Below are positions 42,696-51,292 of a DNA stretch of 64,000 nt, in pieces. Within the stretch, counting starts at the first letter, position 1. Each line of letters starts with the position of its first letter. Position numbers and translations under genes: made by a program. Where the stretch lies: assembly GCF_005048205.1 (NCBI RefSeq), contig NZ_SUMF01000003.1, positions 62,001 through 126,000 on the forward strand, written 5' to 3'. This DNA comes from Chitiniphilus eburneus. GTDB taxonomy: Bacteria > Pseudomonadota > Gammaproteobacteria > Burkholderiales > Chitinibacteraceae. A model generated the notes under the pieces. It did no database searches, was not told the DNA's origin, and saw only the letters and a program-made list of their open reading frames with translations.

Positions 42696-43373
42696 ATGTG
42701 CGTCAACTTCCTGCCGCCCGCGAAACGCACGTTGGCCGACCATTTTCGGGTGATGGAACCGGACGAAGCCTGGCCGGAGGAAACATGGCAGGGCTATGCG
42801 GCGCCGATCCTGGTGGATGTGGGGCAGGGGCCGCAGGTCATGGTCGGCAGCTATGGCATGGTGCCGCGCGGGAAGATGCCGGCCGGTGCCAGGCCCTATG
42901 CCACGATGAATGCGCGGGCCGAAACCGTGGGCGAGAAGCGCGCCTTTCGTGGCGCCTGGCGGGTAGGGCAGTTGTGCCTGGTGCCGATGCTGGGCTTTTT
43001 CGAGCCCAGCTACGAAAGTGGCCGTCCGGTACGCTGGCGCATCGGCGCCGCCGATGATGCGCCCTTCGCCGTTGCCGGGCTTTGGCGGGCCTGGGATGAG
43101 CCCGACGGCACGCTGAGTCATTCGTTCACCCAGTTGACCATCAACGCCGACACCCACCCGGTGATGCGGCGCTTTCACGCGCCCGGCGACGAAAAGCGCA
43201 GCCTGGTGGTGGTGCCCGAGCACGATTACGAGCTCTGGCTTACCTGCCGTAATCCCGAACTCGCGCGCACCTTGCTGCGCCCGTGCCCGGACGATTTCCT
43301 CCATGCCGTGCCCGCGCCGTTGCCGCGCCGTGGCGCCCAATCAGCGGGCGATCTGTTCGGAAACCCCGATTAG
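42696..43373 (+). CDS. SOS-response-associated peptidase (SRAP/YedK/HMCES family)
   Basis: The 225-residue protein starts Met-Cys (MCVNFLPPAKRTLADHF), with Cys2 as the catalytic residue that crosslinks to abasic sites in single-stranded DNA after Met removal. Family blocks are YATMNARAETVGEKRAFRGA, CLVPMLGFFEPSYESG and FTQLTINADTHPVMRRFHAP, which contains the conserved His. The stop TAG (43371-43373) is partly formed by the edge of the MITE-like element, so the last residues may have been altered by its insertion. Confidence 0.93.
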   Translation: MCVNFLPPAKRTLADHFRVMEPDEAWPEETWQGYAAPILVDVGQGPQVMVGSYGMVPRGKMPAGARPYATMNARAETVGEKRAFRGAWRVGQLCLVPMLGFFEPSYESGRPVRWRIGAADDAPFAVAGLWRAWDEPDGTLSHSFTQLTINADTHPVMRRFHAPGDEKRSLVVVPEHDYELWLTCRNPELARTLLRPCPDDFLHAVPAPLPRRGAQSAGDLFGNPD

Positions 43374-43639
43374 GGCGTGTCATCCAATGTTTCGCGGCAG
43401 CGCTGGGCCGAAAAAACACCAGGCACCAGGCGCACGACGCAGGCAATAACCGGTTATTGGCAAGGCGTGCAACGCAGTGGATGGTGTTTTTTCGGCCCAG
43501 CCCTGCGGGTTCGGTGCATTTCGGGCGCCGCGCGGCGTCGCCGGCCGCTTGCGGTATCCATACCGCGGCGCGTCCAGCTCCTTGCACGGCATCCCGAACT
43601 GCACCGAACGCTGTCGTGAAACATTGGATGACACGCCCT
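43372..43639. mobile_element. MITE-like element, copy 2 (268 bp)
   Basis: Same length and terminal inverted repeats as copy 1, nearly identical throughout. Both ends are flanked by TA if the element is taken as GGGCG...CGCCC, a pattern expected for TA-targeting (IS630/Tc1-type) transposases. The left TA contributes to the SRAP stop codon. Confidence 0.8.
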
Positions 43640-43754
43640 AGGCGCGAGCGCTACCGCGGGTGTTGCATCGACGCGCCACGGCATGGGCCGTTGCTTGCCG
43701 GCGACCGGTACGCCGGCGCAGACTGCGTATCCCATTCATCCACAGGAGATTGTC

Positions 43755-43823
43755 ATGCGTACCCTGGACCTTGCCCTCCTGTCGGCCATCCTGAGCGGAT
43801 TCCCGTCCCGCACGGATCACTGA
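43755..43823 (+). CDS. Possible leader peptide ORF (22 codons) before rsgA
   Basis: ATG 43755 follows AGGAG at good distance and encodes MRTLDLALLSAILSGFPSRT plus two residues. Immediately after the stop is a perfect hairpin CCGCGCCC-ACC-GGGCGCGG (43828-43846). Two further GC-rich hairpins occur before the rsgA ATG. The arrangement looks like a translated, structured 5' leader. Confidence 0.4.
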   Translation: MRTLDLALLSAILSGFPSRTDH

Positions 43824-43975
43824 TGCGCCGCGCCCACCGGGCGCGGTGAACACACGGATTCATCCGGGCGCCAGCCGCCCAGCATGGCCGACCGACCCCT
43901 GTCGTTGCCTTGCCGCGTTTGTCGCGGCGTTGCCCGCGCGCGTCGCGGGCCTGACAACCTGGATCGAATCTACCC

Positions 43976-45049
43976 ATGCTCGAATACGATTTCGTCGCAT
44001 TGAATACCCTCGGCCTGCAATCCGCCTTGCTCGCCGCCTTACCTGAAGTACCCGCAGCCGATCACCCCGGCGCCTGGCTGGCGCGTATCACCGAAGTCCA
44101 GCGCGAAGGTTTGTTTCTTCATGATGGCCACATCGAGCACGCGGCACGGCCGCTGCCCGGCCTGGTGCATGCGCTGGTGGCGCAAGCCACCGCGCTGGTC
44201 GTCGGCGACTGGGTGATCGCCGAGCGCAATGCGCTGGGCGAAACCTGGGTCACGGCGCTGGTGCCGCGACTCAATCATCTGGCGCGCCGCGCCAACGACG
44301 GCCGCCGCCAGCCACTGGCCAGCAATATCGACACCGCGCTATTGGTGATGGGGCTGGATCATGACTTCAACCCGCGCCGGCTGGAGCGCTACCTGGCGTT
44401 CACCCGCATCGCGGGCATCGCCCCGGTGATCGTGCTGACCAAGGCCGATCTGGCCGACGATCCGGAGGCGCGGCTGGCGGAGCTGGCGGCGCGTCTGCCG
44501 GCACATACACCGATGCTGGCGGTCAATGCGCTGGCGGATGGTGCGCGCGATGCGCTGGCGCCCTGGCTGGGCGCGGGGCAGACGGTGGTATTGCTCGGCG
44601 CCAGCGGCACCGGCAAATCGACGTTGACCAACACGCTGCTGGCAACGCCGGCGCAGCAGACCGGCGCGGTGCGGCATGGGGACAACCGGGGCCGGCATAC
44701 CACCGTGGCGCGCCATCTGTTCCGTTTGCCGGAAGGCGCCTGCCTGATCGATACCCCCGGCCTGCGCACCTGGCGCCCCGATGCCGATGAAGCCGAACTG
44801 AGTGCCGGTTTCGACGATATCCAGGCCCTGGCCGCACACTGCCGCTACCGCGACTGCCAGCACCGGGAGGAGCCGGGCTGCGCGGTGCGCGGAGCCGTGC
44901 CGGACGATCGGCTGCGCAACTACCACAAGGTGATGCACGATGCGCGGCAAGGACGGCTGACCATGCTGGAGCGCAAAGCGCAGACCGCCAAATGGAAGGT
45001 CATCAGCAAGGCCGCCGTGGCGCACGCCAAGGCCAAGCGGGGCGGCTGA
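43976..45049 (+). CDS. rsgA: Ribosome small-subunit biogenesis GTPase RsgA
   Basis: RsgA is a circularly permuted GTPase acting in late 30S maturation. The 357-residue product has an N-terminal OB region and then the motifs in permuted order: VLTKADL (G4), LLGASGTGKSTLTN (G1) and LIDTPGLRTW (G3). A C-terminal zinc knuckle follows (CRYRDCQHREEPGC). The start ATG 43976 gives the usual N-terminus, although no strong SD is present. It has a 336-base leader after the MITE-like element. Confidence 0.95.
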   Translation: MLEYDFVALNTLGLQSALLAALPEVPAADHPGAWLARITEVQREGLFLHDGHIEHAARPLPGLVHALVAQATALVVGDWVIAERNALGETWVTALVPRLNHLARRANDGRRQPLASNIDTALLVMGLDHDFNPRRLERYLAFTRIAGIAPVIVLTKADLADDPEARLAELAARLPAHTPMLAVNALADGARDALAPWLGAGQTVVLLGASGTGKSTLTNTLLATPAQQTGAVRHGDNRGRHTTVARHLFRLPEGACLIDTPGLRTWRPDADEAELSAGFDDIQALAAHCRYRDCQHREEPGCAVRGAVPDDRLRNYHKVMHDARQGRLTMLERKAQTAKWKVISKAAVAHAKAKRGG

Positions 45050-45062
45050 CGCCCCGGGGCGC

Positions 45063-45422
45063 TCAGGCGGGCTGCAGCGCCGCGACGAAGGCCATCTCGA
45101 TCAACAGGTCGGGTGACGCCAGCTCGGCGCGTACGCAGGCCCGCGCGGGCGCGCAGCCTTCCGGCAGCCATTCGCGCCACAGTTCGTTCAGTGCCTGCCG
45201 GTGGGCGAGATCCGGCAGGTAGATCGTCACCATCAGCAGCCGCGCCTTGTCGGAGCCGATCGCGTGCAATGTGCGTTCGGCCTGGGCCAGCAGGGCGCGG
45301 GTCTGCGCGGTGAAGTCCGTGCCGCTTTCGGGCACTTCGACAAAATACCCGGTGCCGTTGAAACACACGGCATCGGACCAGAGTGGCGTCGGGTTGATGC
45401 GTTGAAGGTCGGTGGTGGTCAT
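45063..45422 (-). CDS. RidA/YjgF-family protein
   Basis: The 119-residue protein begins MTTTDLQRINPTPLWSDAVC and carries GYFVEVPESGTDFTAQTRAL, KARLLMVTIYLPDLAHRQAL and CVRAELASPDLLIEMAFVAA. This is the trimer-interface pattern of RidA proteins, which hydrolyse reactive enamines and imines. The arginine in ARACVRAEL fits the catalytic arginine of active members. It is convergent with rsgA (13 bases apart). The truncated MITE-like element lies in its upstream region. Confidence 0.88.
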   Translation of the reverse strand: MTTTDLQRINPTPLWSDAVCFNGTGYFVEVPESGTDFTAQTRALLAQAERTLHAIGSDKARLLMVTIYLPDLAHRQALNELWREWLPEGCAPARACVRAELASPDLLIEMAFVAALQPA

Positions 45423-45475
45423 GGTCAAGGTCCGGACAATGGGATGCGCATTGTGCCGCTCGGGCGGGCCCCGCG

Positions 45476-45612
45476 CTGCGGGTTCGGTGCATTTCGGGCG
45501 CCACGCGGCGTCGCAGGCCGCTTGCGGTATCCATACCGCCGCGCGTCCAGCGCCTTGCACGGCATCCCGAACTGCACCGAACGCTGTCGTGAAACATTGG
45601 ATGACACGCCCT
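45476..45612. mobile_element. MITE-like element, truncated copy 3 (right half)
   Basis: The sequence from CTGCGGGTTCGGTGCATTTC to GGATGACACGCCCT matches the right 137 bases of copies 1 and 2, with several substitutions. The left half and its terminal repeat are missing. Confidence 0.75.
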
Positions 45613-45735
45613 GGCGTCATCGCCACGCTGTTCGTCAGATAAATTCACGCATTCGCATGGCTACGGGTAAGCCCACATTCAATATCGGCGGGTGGCGCTG
45701 CTAGGATGGGACGGTCTTTTTCCGGGAGCGGCACG

Positions 45736-47469
45736 ATGCGGCAGAACACGGTGTGGGCAACGATCCTGTTGGTGGCGGCGTTCGCCGCCCATGCGGCGCA
45801 GCCGGTGGCCACCGGCCACGGCGGCGCGGTGGCCACCATTTCCGATGAGGCGAGCAAGGCGGCGATGGAGATCCTGAACACCGGCGGCAATGCCGTGGAT
45901 GCCGCCGTCGCCGCGGCGGCGGTGCTGGGCGTGACCGATCCGTTCAGTTGCGGCATCGGTGGTGGTGGCTTCATGCTGATCTACTCGGCCAAGGATCAGC
46001 GCGTGATCGCGCTCGACCATCGCGAAACCGCGCCGGCCTATTTCAGCCCTGGCGTATTCCAGCAGGATGGCAAGGCCATGGATTGGTCCGCAACCGTGCC
46101 CAACGGCATCGCGGTGGGGGTGCCGGGCACCGTGCGGGGCTGGCACGAGGCACTGGCCCGCTATGGCAACATGCCGCTCTCCAAGGTGCTGGCGCCCGCC
46201 ATCCGCGTCGCTACCCGGGGCTTTACGGTGGGCCCCAACTTCAACCGCATCGCTACGCTGAACGAGGCGAAATTCGCCCGCTTCAGCAGCACCAGCAAGC
46301 TGTACCTGCGCGATGGCAAGGCACTGCCGGTGGGCACGCACTTTCGCAACCCCGATCTTGCCGACACCTATCGCCTGCTGGCGCGCAGTGGCGTCAAGGC
46401 CTTCTACGAAGGGCCGCTGGCGGCCAGCATCGTCAAGGCGGTGAACACGCCGCCGACCAATCCAGGGGTCAGCGTGCTCAGCGCCCGGATGACGCTGAAC
46501 GACCTGAAGGACTATGAAGCACGGCTGCGCCAGCCGATCCACTCGACCTATCGTGGCTACGAGGTCTATGGCATGCCCACGCCATCGAGCGGCGGCATCG
46601 CCATCGCCGAGGCGCTCAACATTCTGGAGAACTACGACCTGAAATCACTGCCGCGCGCCGAGGCGGAGCACCTGTACCTGGAAGCGTCGCGGCTGGCGTT
46701 CGCCGACCGCAATGCCTACGTGGCCGATAGCGAGTTCATCGACGTGCCGCGCGATGGTCTGCTTTCCAGGGATTACGCCCGCGAGCGGGCACGGCTGATC
46801 GACGCCAGGGCCACGCATGGCAAGGTGGCGCAGGGCGATCCGTATCCCTACCAGGACGACCAGTCGGTGCCGCTGCGCCCGCAGCCTGTGCTGGCCGCCG
46901 AGCCGGCGCATACCACGCATCTGACGGTCAGCGACCGCGAGGGCAACGTGGTGGCCTACACCTTCACCATCGAAGACTGGGGCGGTAGCGGCATCGTGGT
47001 GCCGGGGCGCGGCTTCCTGCTGAACAACGAGATGACCGACTTCGATTTCAGCGGCCCGCACCCCAACGTGCCGGAAGCCGGCAAGCGACCGCGTTCCAGC
47101 ATGAGCCCGACCATCGTGCTGCAAGCGGGCAAGCCGGCCTTTGCCCTGGGCTCGCCGGGCGGCTCCACCATCATCACCACCGTATTGCAGACGCTGGTCA
47201 ACCATGTGGACCTGGGCATGTCGCTGGCCGATGCCGTGGCGGCGCCACGCTTGAGCCAGCGCAATGGCGACAGGACCCAGGTGGAAACGCTCACCGGGTT
47301 TCCGGGGAGCGCCCAGGCCCGGGCGCTGGCGAAATTTGGTCACCAGTGGAATGAAACCGACCAGATCGGCGCCGCCAATGCCATCCGCTTCAACGATGAC
47401 GGTACGGTCACCGCCGTGAGCGAGCCGGTGCGCCATGGGGGTGGCAGCGCGCTGGTGCAGAAGCCGTAG
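45736..47469 (+). CDS. ggt: Gamma-glutamyltransferase
   Basis: The enzyme transfers or hydrolyses the gamma-glutamyl group of glutathione in the periplasm and self-cleaves into two subunits. The 577-residue precursor has a signal (MRQNTVWATILLVAAFAAHA) and the family blocks GNAVDAAVAAAAVLGVTDPF and GIGGGGFMLIY. The autoprocessing site is before Thr in AHTTHLTVSD (about 395), with the oxyanion region SMSPTIVLQ and LGSPGGSTIIT after it. ATG 45736 follows GGGAG. Confidence 0.96.
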   Translation: MRQNTVWATILLVAAFAAHAAQPVATGHGGAVATISDEASKAAMEILNTGGNAVDAAVAAAAVLGVTDPFSCGIGGGGFMLIYSAKDQRVIALDHRETAPAYFSPGVFQQDGKAMDWSATVPNGIAVGVPGTVRGWHEALARYGNMPLSKVLAPAIRVATRGFTVGPNFNRIATLNEAKFARFSSTSKLYLRDGKALPVGTHFRNPDLADTYRLLARSGVKAFYEGPLAASIVKAVNTPPTNPGVSVLSARMTLNDLKDYEARLRQPIHSTYRGYEVYGMPTPSSGGIAIAEALNILENYDLKSLPRAEAEHLYLEASRLAFADRNAYVADSEFIDVPRDGLLSRDYARERARLIDARATHGKVAQGDPYPYQDDQSVPLRPQPVLAAEPAHTTHLTVSDREGNVVAYTFTIEDWGGSGIVVPGRGFLLNNEMTDFDFSGPHPNVPEAGKRPRSSMSPTIVLQAGKPAFALGSPGGSTIITTVLQTLVNHVDLGMSLADAVAAPRLSQRNGDRTQVETLTGFPGSAQARALAKFGHQWNETDQIGAANAIRFNDDGTVTAVSEPVRHGGGSALVQKP

Positions 47470-47488
47470 CAGACCGGGCGGCGTGCGG

Positions 47489-48013
47489 TCAGTGCTCGGC
47501 CTGTGCCTTCAGGCTGGCCAGCCCGCTCTCGAAATCCTTGCCCACCATGCTGTCGGTGCTGAAGAACACGCCCATCAGCTTGAACAGATAGGGCTGTGGG
47601 CCGAACATCGCCCAGGTGAGGCGGGTGCCGTCGCCCTCGGGTTGCAGGGTGAACTCGGCCTGGTTGTGCGCTTCGAAGGGCTGGAGAAAATCCAGCTTGA
47701 TCAGGATGCGGGCCGGGCTGGATTCGATGATTTCCATCCGTCCCTGGCCGACCTGCTTGTTGCCCTGGTATTCGTAGATCGCACCCACGCCCCGCTGCGG
47801 GCCGCTGAAGGTGCGCTGAAGTGCGGGATCGCGCTTTTCCCAGGGCGACCACGCCTGCCAGGCGTGGAAATCGTCGATCAGCGCGGCGACCCTGGCCGGC
47901 GGCGCCTGGATGCGGGTGCTGCGTTGTACGCGGAAGGTATCGGGGCGGGTGGCGGCGTAGATCAGTACCACGGCGATGGCGGCCACGACGATGAGCAGGA
48001 TGATTTTCAGCAT
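47489..48013 (-). CDS. Membrane-anchored SRPBCC-family protein
   Basis: The 174-residue product has an N-terminal transmembrane helix (residues 2-21) followed by a START/SRPBCC fold. Family features include RIQAPPARVAALIDDFHAWQ, AWSPWEKRDPAL and a long C-terminal helix ending the protein. Members bind hydrophobic ligands. It is downstream of two further SRPBCC genes on the same strand, separated by a 93-base gap with a GC-rich hairpin at 48052-48075. Confidence 0.85.
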   Translation of the reverse strand: MLKIILLIVVAAIAVVLIYAATRPDTFRVQRSTRIQAPPARVAALIDDFHAWQAWSPWEKRDPALQRTFSGPQRGVGAIYEYQGNKQVGQGRMEIIESSPARILIKLDFLQPFEAHNQAEFTLQPEGDGTRLTWAMFGPQPYLFKLMGVFFSTDSMVGKDFESGLASLKAQAEH

Positions 48014-48106
48014 TTGCAGGAAACTCCGGTTCGGCCCGGGCGGGGCGAAGGGAAGGCCGCCCGCTGGCGGCCTTCGTGGTTCGACGGCAGGTCGGGAAGC
48101 GGGGAC

Positions 48107-48613
48107 TTACGCGCCGCGAGGCAGGCTGGCCAGGTAGTCGGACAGTTGTTCGATGGTGCCGGAGAAACCTTGCTCCATCGACTTATGGCCGGCGACAAAG
48201 GTGCGGATTTCTTCCTCGTCGGCGGTCAGCGGGCTGGAACGGATGGTCAGCCGGGTCTGCGCGCCTTCTTCTTCCAGCGTCAGCGTGGTGAGCATTTCCA
48301 GCGGCCAGGTGGCGCTCCACGGATTGCGCACGATGCCGCCCTGGGCATCCGCGAAGCTGTTGACGTAGACCATGTGGCGCGGTGCCTCGATCTCGCGATA
48401 GACGAAGCGGCCCCAGATGGGCGGTTGTTCCTGCCAGCGCATGGCGTAGTGGAACAGGCCGCCGGGGGTGAAATCCAGCTTGGCCACGTCGATGGCGCAG
48501 CCTTTCGGCCCCCACCAGCGGGCCAGGTGGGCCGGATCGCTGTGAACCTGCCAGACCAGCGCGCGCGGGGCGTCGAGCAGGCGGGTGATGACGAAATCGC
48601 TATCGGTGTTCAT
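48107..48613 (-). CDS. AHSA1/SRPBCC-domain protein
   Basis: The 168-residue product reads FVITRLLDAPRALVWQVHSD, then HLARWWGPKGCAID and a C-terminal EQGFSGTIEQLSDYLASL helix. This is the typical activator-of-Hsp90-ATPase-homologue-1-like (AHSA1) single-domain pattern. Such genes usually accompany a small ArsR regulator, as here (49150-49503). Ligand and role are unknown. Confidence 0.88.
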   Translation of the reverse strand: MNTDSDFVITRLLDAPRALVWQVHSDPAHLARWWGPKGCAIDVAKLDFTPGGLFHYAMRWQEQPPIWGRFVYREIEAPRHMVYVNSFADAQGGIVRNPWSATWPLEMLTTLTLEEEGAQTRLTIRSSPLTADEEEIRTFVAGHKSMEQGFSGTIEQLSDYLASLPRGA

Positions 48614-48671
48614 GGTGTGCTCCAGGGAAGGACGACGCGTTCTGCGGCGCGTTCGTGGTCGGGCGAAAGGT

Positions 48672-49166
48672 TCAGGCGGTGCTGCCGCGATCGTGGCGCA
48701 GCGCCGCTTCGAGTTTGTCCAGCACCGAGCGCCATCCGCTTTCGCGCGAGGTGGCGCTGTCGGCGCCGTCGAGAATGGCGATCTGCTCGGTAAACAGCAG
48801 CCGGGTGCCGTTGGTGCGTGGCTGGAATTCCAGCGTCAGCAGCGATGACGAGATGCGTTGCCCATCCAGCGACATGGTGTAGGCGATGACGATGCGTGCG
48901 TCGGGCACGATGTCCTCGATGCGGCCGTCGTACTGGTGCAGCGTGCCGCCATTGCGTGGGCGGGATCGGTCGAATTCCTGGCCGCCAACGCGAAAATCCA
49001 GCCGGTACTCCAGGTTCTCCCATTCCTCGTCGTTGGCAAACCAGCGGCGCTTGGCCTCGGGGCTGGCCCAGGCGGCGAACACCTGGGCGGGCGTGGCGTC
49101 GTAGGGGCGGTCGATCACGATGCGCTCGTGGCGCACGTCGGGGGGCGTTTCAGGACTGCGGGTCAT
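48672..49166 (-). CDS. AHSA1/SRPBCC-domain protein
   Basis: The 164-residue product has RIVIDRPYDATPAQVFAAWA, KRRWFANDEEWEN and a C-terminal GWRSVLDKLEAAL helix, the same fold as its downstream neighbour. Its start overlaps the end of the ArsR gene by 17 bases, so it is translationally coupled to that regulator. It is probably expressed with it under autoregulation. Confidence 0.88.
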   Translation of the reverse strand: MTRSPETPPDVRHERIVIDRPYDATPAQVFAAWASPEAKRRWFANDEEWENLEYRLDFRVGGQEFDRSRPRNGGTLHQYDGRIEDIVPDARIVIAYTMSLDGQRISSSLLTLEFQPRTNGTRLLFTEQIAILDGADSATSRESGWRSVLDKLEAALRHDRGSTA

Positions 49167-49503
49167 GCCGTTGCTCCTGTGCTTGCAGTTCGCGGAGGTA
49201 ATCCTCCAGGCGGTCCAGCCGCTGCTCCCAGAAACGGCGATATTCCTCCACCCAGTCCGCCACCTGGCGCAGCGGACCTGCGTGCAGCCGGCACGGGCGC
49301 CATTGGGCGTCGCGGCCGCGGGTGATCAGGCCGGCGCGCTCCAGCACCTTGAGATGCTTGGTGATGGCGGGCGCGCTGATGGCGAAGGGCTCGGCCAGTT
49401 GCTTGACCGAAGCCTCGCCCTGCGCCAGCCGGGCCAGGATGGCGCGGCGGGTGGGATCAGCCAGCGCGGCGAAGGTGGCGTTGAGCGCGTCGTCGGGAGC
49501 CAT
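49150..49503 (-). CDS. ArsR/SmtB-family repressor
   Basis: The 117-residue winged-helix protein reads ATFAALADPTRRAILARLAQ, then SVKQLAEPFAISAPAITKHL and RCRL-type wing residues (RPCRLHAGPLRQVADWVEEY). It lacks the CxC metal site, consistent with the subgroup paired with AHSA1 genes. ATG 49503 is the last likely start; the frame continues 12 codons further. A perfect 26-bp palindrome 32 bases upstream is its likely operator. Confidence 0.92.
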   Translation of the reverse strand: MAPDDALNATFAALADPTRRAILARLAQGEASVKQLAEPFAISAPAITKHLKVLERAGLITRGRDAQWRPCRLHAGPLRQVADWVEEYRRFWEQRLDRLEDYLRELQAQEQRHDPQS

Positions 49504-49534
49504 GTTGCGTGAACCTCTCGGGTGTTGCGGGTGT

Positions 49535-49560
49535 ACCAATTGGTTAATTAACCAATTGGT
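49535..49560. promoter_or_regulatory. Perfect 26-bp palindromic operator
   Basis: The sequence starts ACCAATTGGTTAA and continues as its exact complement, so each half site contains CCAATTGG. It lies 32 bases upstream of the ArsR-type repressor ATG, where autorepression would act. Confidence 0.75.
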
Positions 49561-49597
49561 AAATTAAAGGGCGCACCGTAGTGCGTCAAGCGGCGGC

Positions 49598-49629
49598 ACC
49601 CATCGCCCGCCGAGTGGCGGGCGATGGGT
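49598..49629. terminator. Perfect 14-bp hairpin between convergent signals
   Basis: ACCCATCGCCCGCC-GAGT-GGCGGGCGATGGGT lies 13 bases past the stop of the HPP-CBS gene and before the ArsR promoter. There is no T-run, so it is a hairpin terminator candidate or an RNA-stability element. Confidence 0.45.
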
Positions 49630-49642
49630 GAGGAAGGGCGGG

Positions 49643-50749
49643 TCAGCCGGCTTTGGCCAGCGCCGCCACCAGGTCGGATTGCGTCAACATGCCGACGACG
49701 ATGCCGGCGGCGTCCACCACCGGCATATGGTGCAGGCCGCCGTCGGAAAATACCGGCACCAGCTCCGCGATGGACTGATCGGGTCGGGCGCTGTGCACCC
49801 GCTGGGTCATGATGGCCGAGACAGGGCGTTCGCCGTCGAACGGGCCGGTGGGAAAGCGCGGTTCGGCCGTATGCTCGACGAAGAAGTCGTGCAGCGACAC
49901 GATGCCCAGCAAGCTGCGTTGCGCATCGGTGACCGGCAGTGCCTTGACCTTGTGCCGGGCTAGGAGGCCCCAGGCTTCGCGCAGCGTGCTGTCCGGCCCG
50001 ACGCGGATCACGTCGCGCGACATGATGTCTTCGCAACGTACGCTGCCGAAGCGGCGATGCAGCGCCAGCGCCTGGGCCTGCCCCAGCAGCTCGGCGAGGT
50101 CGTCGCGCGTGATGTCCAGCGGCTCGCCATGCGCGGCCAGCGCGGCATCCAGGTCTTCGCGGGTGAGGCCGCCGCGTTCACTGGGCAAGGGATCGTCGGT
50201 ACGGTGCGGTTTGGATTGCGGCACCGGGCCATGCGGATAGCGGCGGTGCGTCAGGTTGTTGAATACCAGCGCCACCAGCAGCAGCAGCGCCGAGTTGACC
50301 AGCACCGGCCACAGCACGAAATCCCATCCCATCGCCGCCACGGCCGGGCCGCCGATCACCGCCGTCAAGGCCACCGCGCCGCCCGGCGGGTGCAGGCAGC
50401 GCAACTGGAACATCACGCCGATCGCCAGTGCCCCGGCGAGGCCCGCCGCCAGCCCGTTGTGCCCCAGCAGCAGACCGCACGCCACGCCGATCAGCGCCGA
50501 AACGGTATTGCCGCCGACGATGGACCACGGCTGCGCCAGCGGGCTGGCGGGTACCGCGAACAGCAGTACCGCCGATGCGCCCATCGGTGCGACGAACCAT
50601 GGATTCACCGTGCCGAGCGCGCGGCGGCTGACCCACTCGCACAGCAGCAATCCCAGCCCCGCGCCCAGGCAGCCGAACAGACGCTCGCGCCAGCCGGCGG
50701 CGAGCGGGGCGGGGTGGAAGCTACGAAACCAGGCAAGGGCAGCGGACAC
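49643..50749 (-). CDS. HPP-family membrane protein with C-terminal CBS pair
   Basis: The N-terminal 200 residues form the HPP transmembrane domain (FHPAPLAAGWRERLFGCLGA, APMGASAVLLFAVP, CLHPPGGAVALTAVIGGPA), named for its HPP motif. Two CBS domains follow (CEDIMSRDVIRVGPDSTLRE; VSAIMTQRVHSARPDQSIAE). HPP proteins have been linked to nitrite transport in chloroplasts and cyanobacteria; the bacterial role is unclear. I chose GTG 50749 because the domain begins there; an in-frame ATG at 50902 would add 51 residues but lacks an SD. Confidence 0.85.
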   Translation of the reverse strand: MSAALAWFRSFHPAPLAAGWRERLFGCLGAGLGLLLCEWVSRRALGTVNPWFVAPMGASAVLLFAVPASPLAQPWSIVGGNTVSALIGVACGLLLGHNGLAAGLAGALAIGVMFQLRCLHPPGGAVALTAVIGGPAVAAMGWDFVLWPVLVNSALLLLVALVFNNLTHRRYPHGPVPQSKPHRTDDPLPSERGGLTREDLDAALAAHGEPLDITRDDLAELLGQAQALALHRRFGSVRCEDIMSRDVIRVGPDSTLREAWGLLARHKVKALPVTDAQRSLLGIVSLHDFFVEHTAEPRFPTGPFDGERPVSAIMTQRVHSARPDQSIAELVPVFSDGGLHHMPVVDAAGIVVGMLTQSDLVAALAKAG

Positions 50750-50948
50750 GGATTGCTCGCGCAAGAAAAGAAAAGCGGGCGATTTTACGCTCCACTCCGG
50801 CCGGTACGCCAAATGTCGGCCCTGCCGGTAGTGATATGCGACGACGGGCGGATGGTATGGCGATAGACCCAGCCTGTTTGCGATAAGTGGCACATTAGTC
50901 ACGTTCTATTGCGATTTGCACTGTTATCAACTAGAGTAATCGCAACTT

Positions 50949-51065
50949 ATGGACACCTACGCAATGATCCGTCGCCCTAACCGCCTTCAGCAGTCGATTG
51001 CCGCCCTCGTGGCAGGCGCGCGCCTGCCGGTCGGTGCGCACGCATTGTCGGTCGCCATGACTTAG
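50949..51065 (+). CDS. Leader ORF 1 upstream of the EF-G paralogue
   Basis: ATG 50949 (or the in-frame ATG 50964 with GGA upstream) opens a 38-codon frame reading MIRRPNRLQQSIAALVAGAR in its middle and ending SVAMT. Its stop is immediately followed by hairpin GCCTTCCG/CGGAAGGC (51065-51088) and then a strong terminator. The reading frame may be translated as part of an attenuator. Confidence 0.4.
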   Translation: MDTYAMIRRPNRLQQSIAALVAGARLPVGAHALSVAMT

Positions 51066-51110
51066 CCTTCCGCCCCGCACCGGAAGGCCATCGCCTTTCG
51101 GGAGCCCACA

Positions 51111-51147
51111 CCCCCGCATGGCGATGCCAGCGGGGGTTTTGTTTTTT
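51111..51147 (+). terminator. Intrinsic terminator inside the EF-G paralogue leader
   Basis: Stem CCCCCGC-A-TGGC with GCCA-GCGGGGG and loop GAT, followed by TTTTGTTTTTT. It sits 374 bases before the EF-G paralogue start, so readthrough would be needed from any promoter upstream of leader ORF 1. Confidence 0.8.
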
Positions 51148-51292
51148 CATCCACCACCAACAAACGCCGATACGAACTTGAGCACGACGCGCAAGCGTCC
51201 AGCGAATCGCGAGACGGTTTCGCAGCGAAGACGGGAAGGGGCGCTTCGCGCCCACGACGCCACAAGTTCACGACGGCCAGAGAGGCAGCGCC

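Noticed and set aside
47489-48613. Possible toxin-antitoxin call for the SRPBCC/ArsR group
   Set aside because: The ArsR-AHSA1 pairing is a well-known regulator/ligand-binding arrangement and nothing indicates toxicity.
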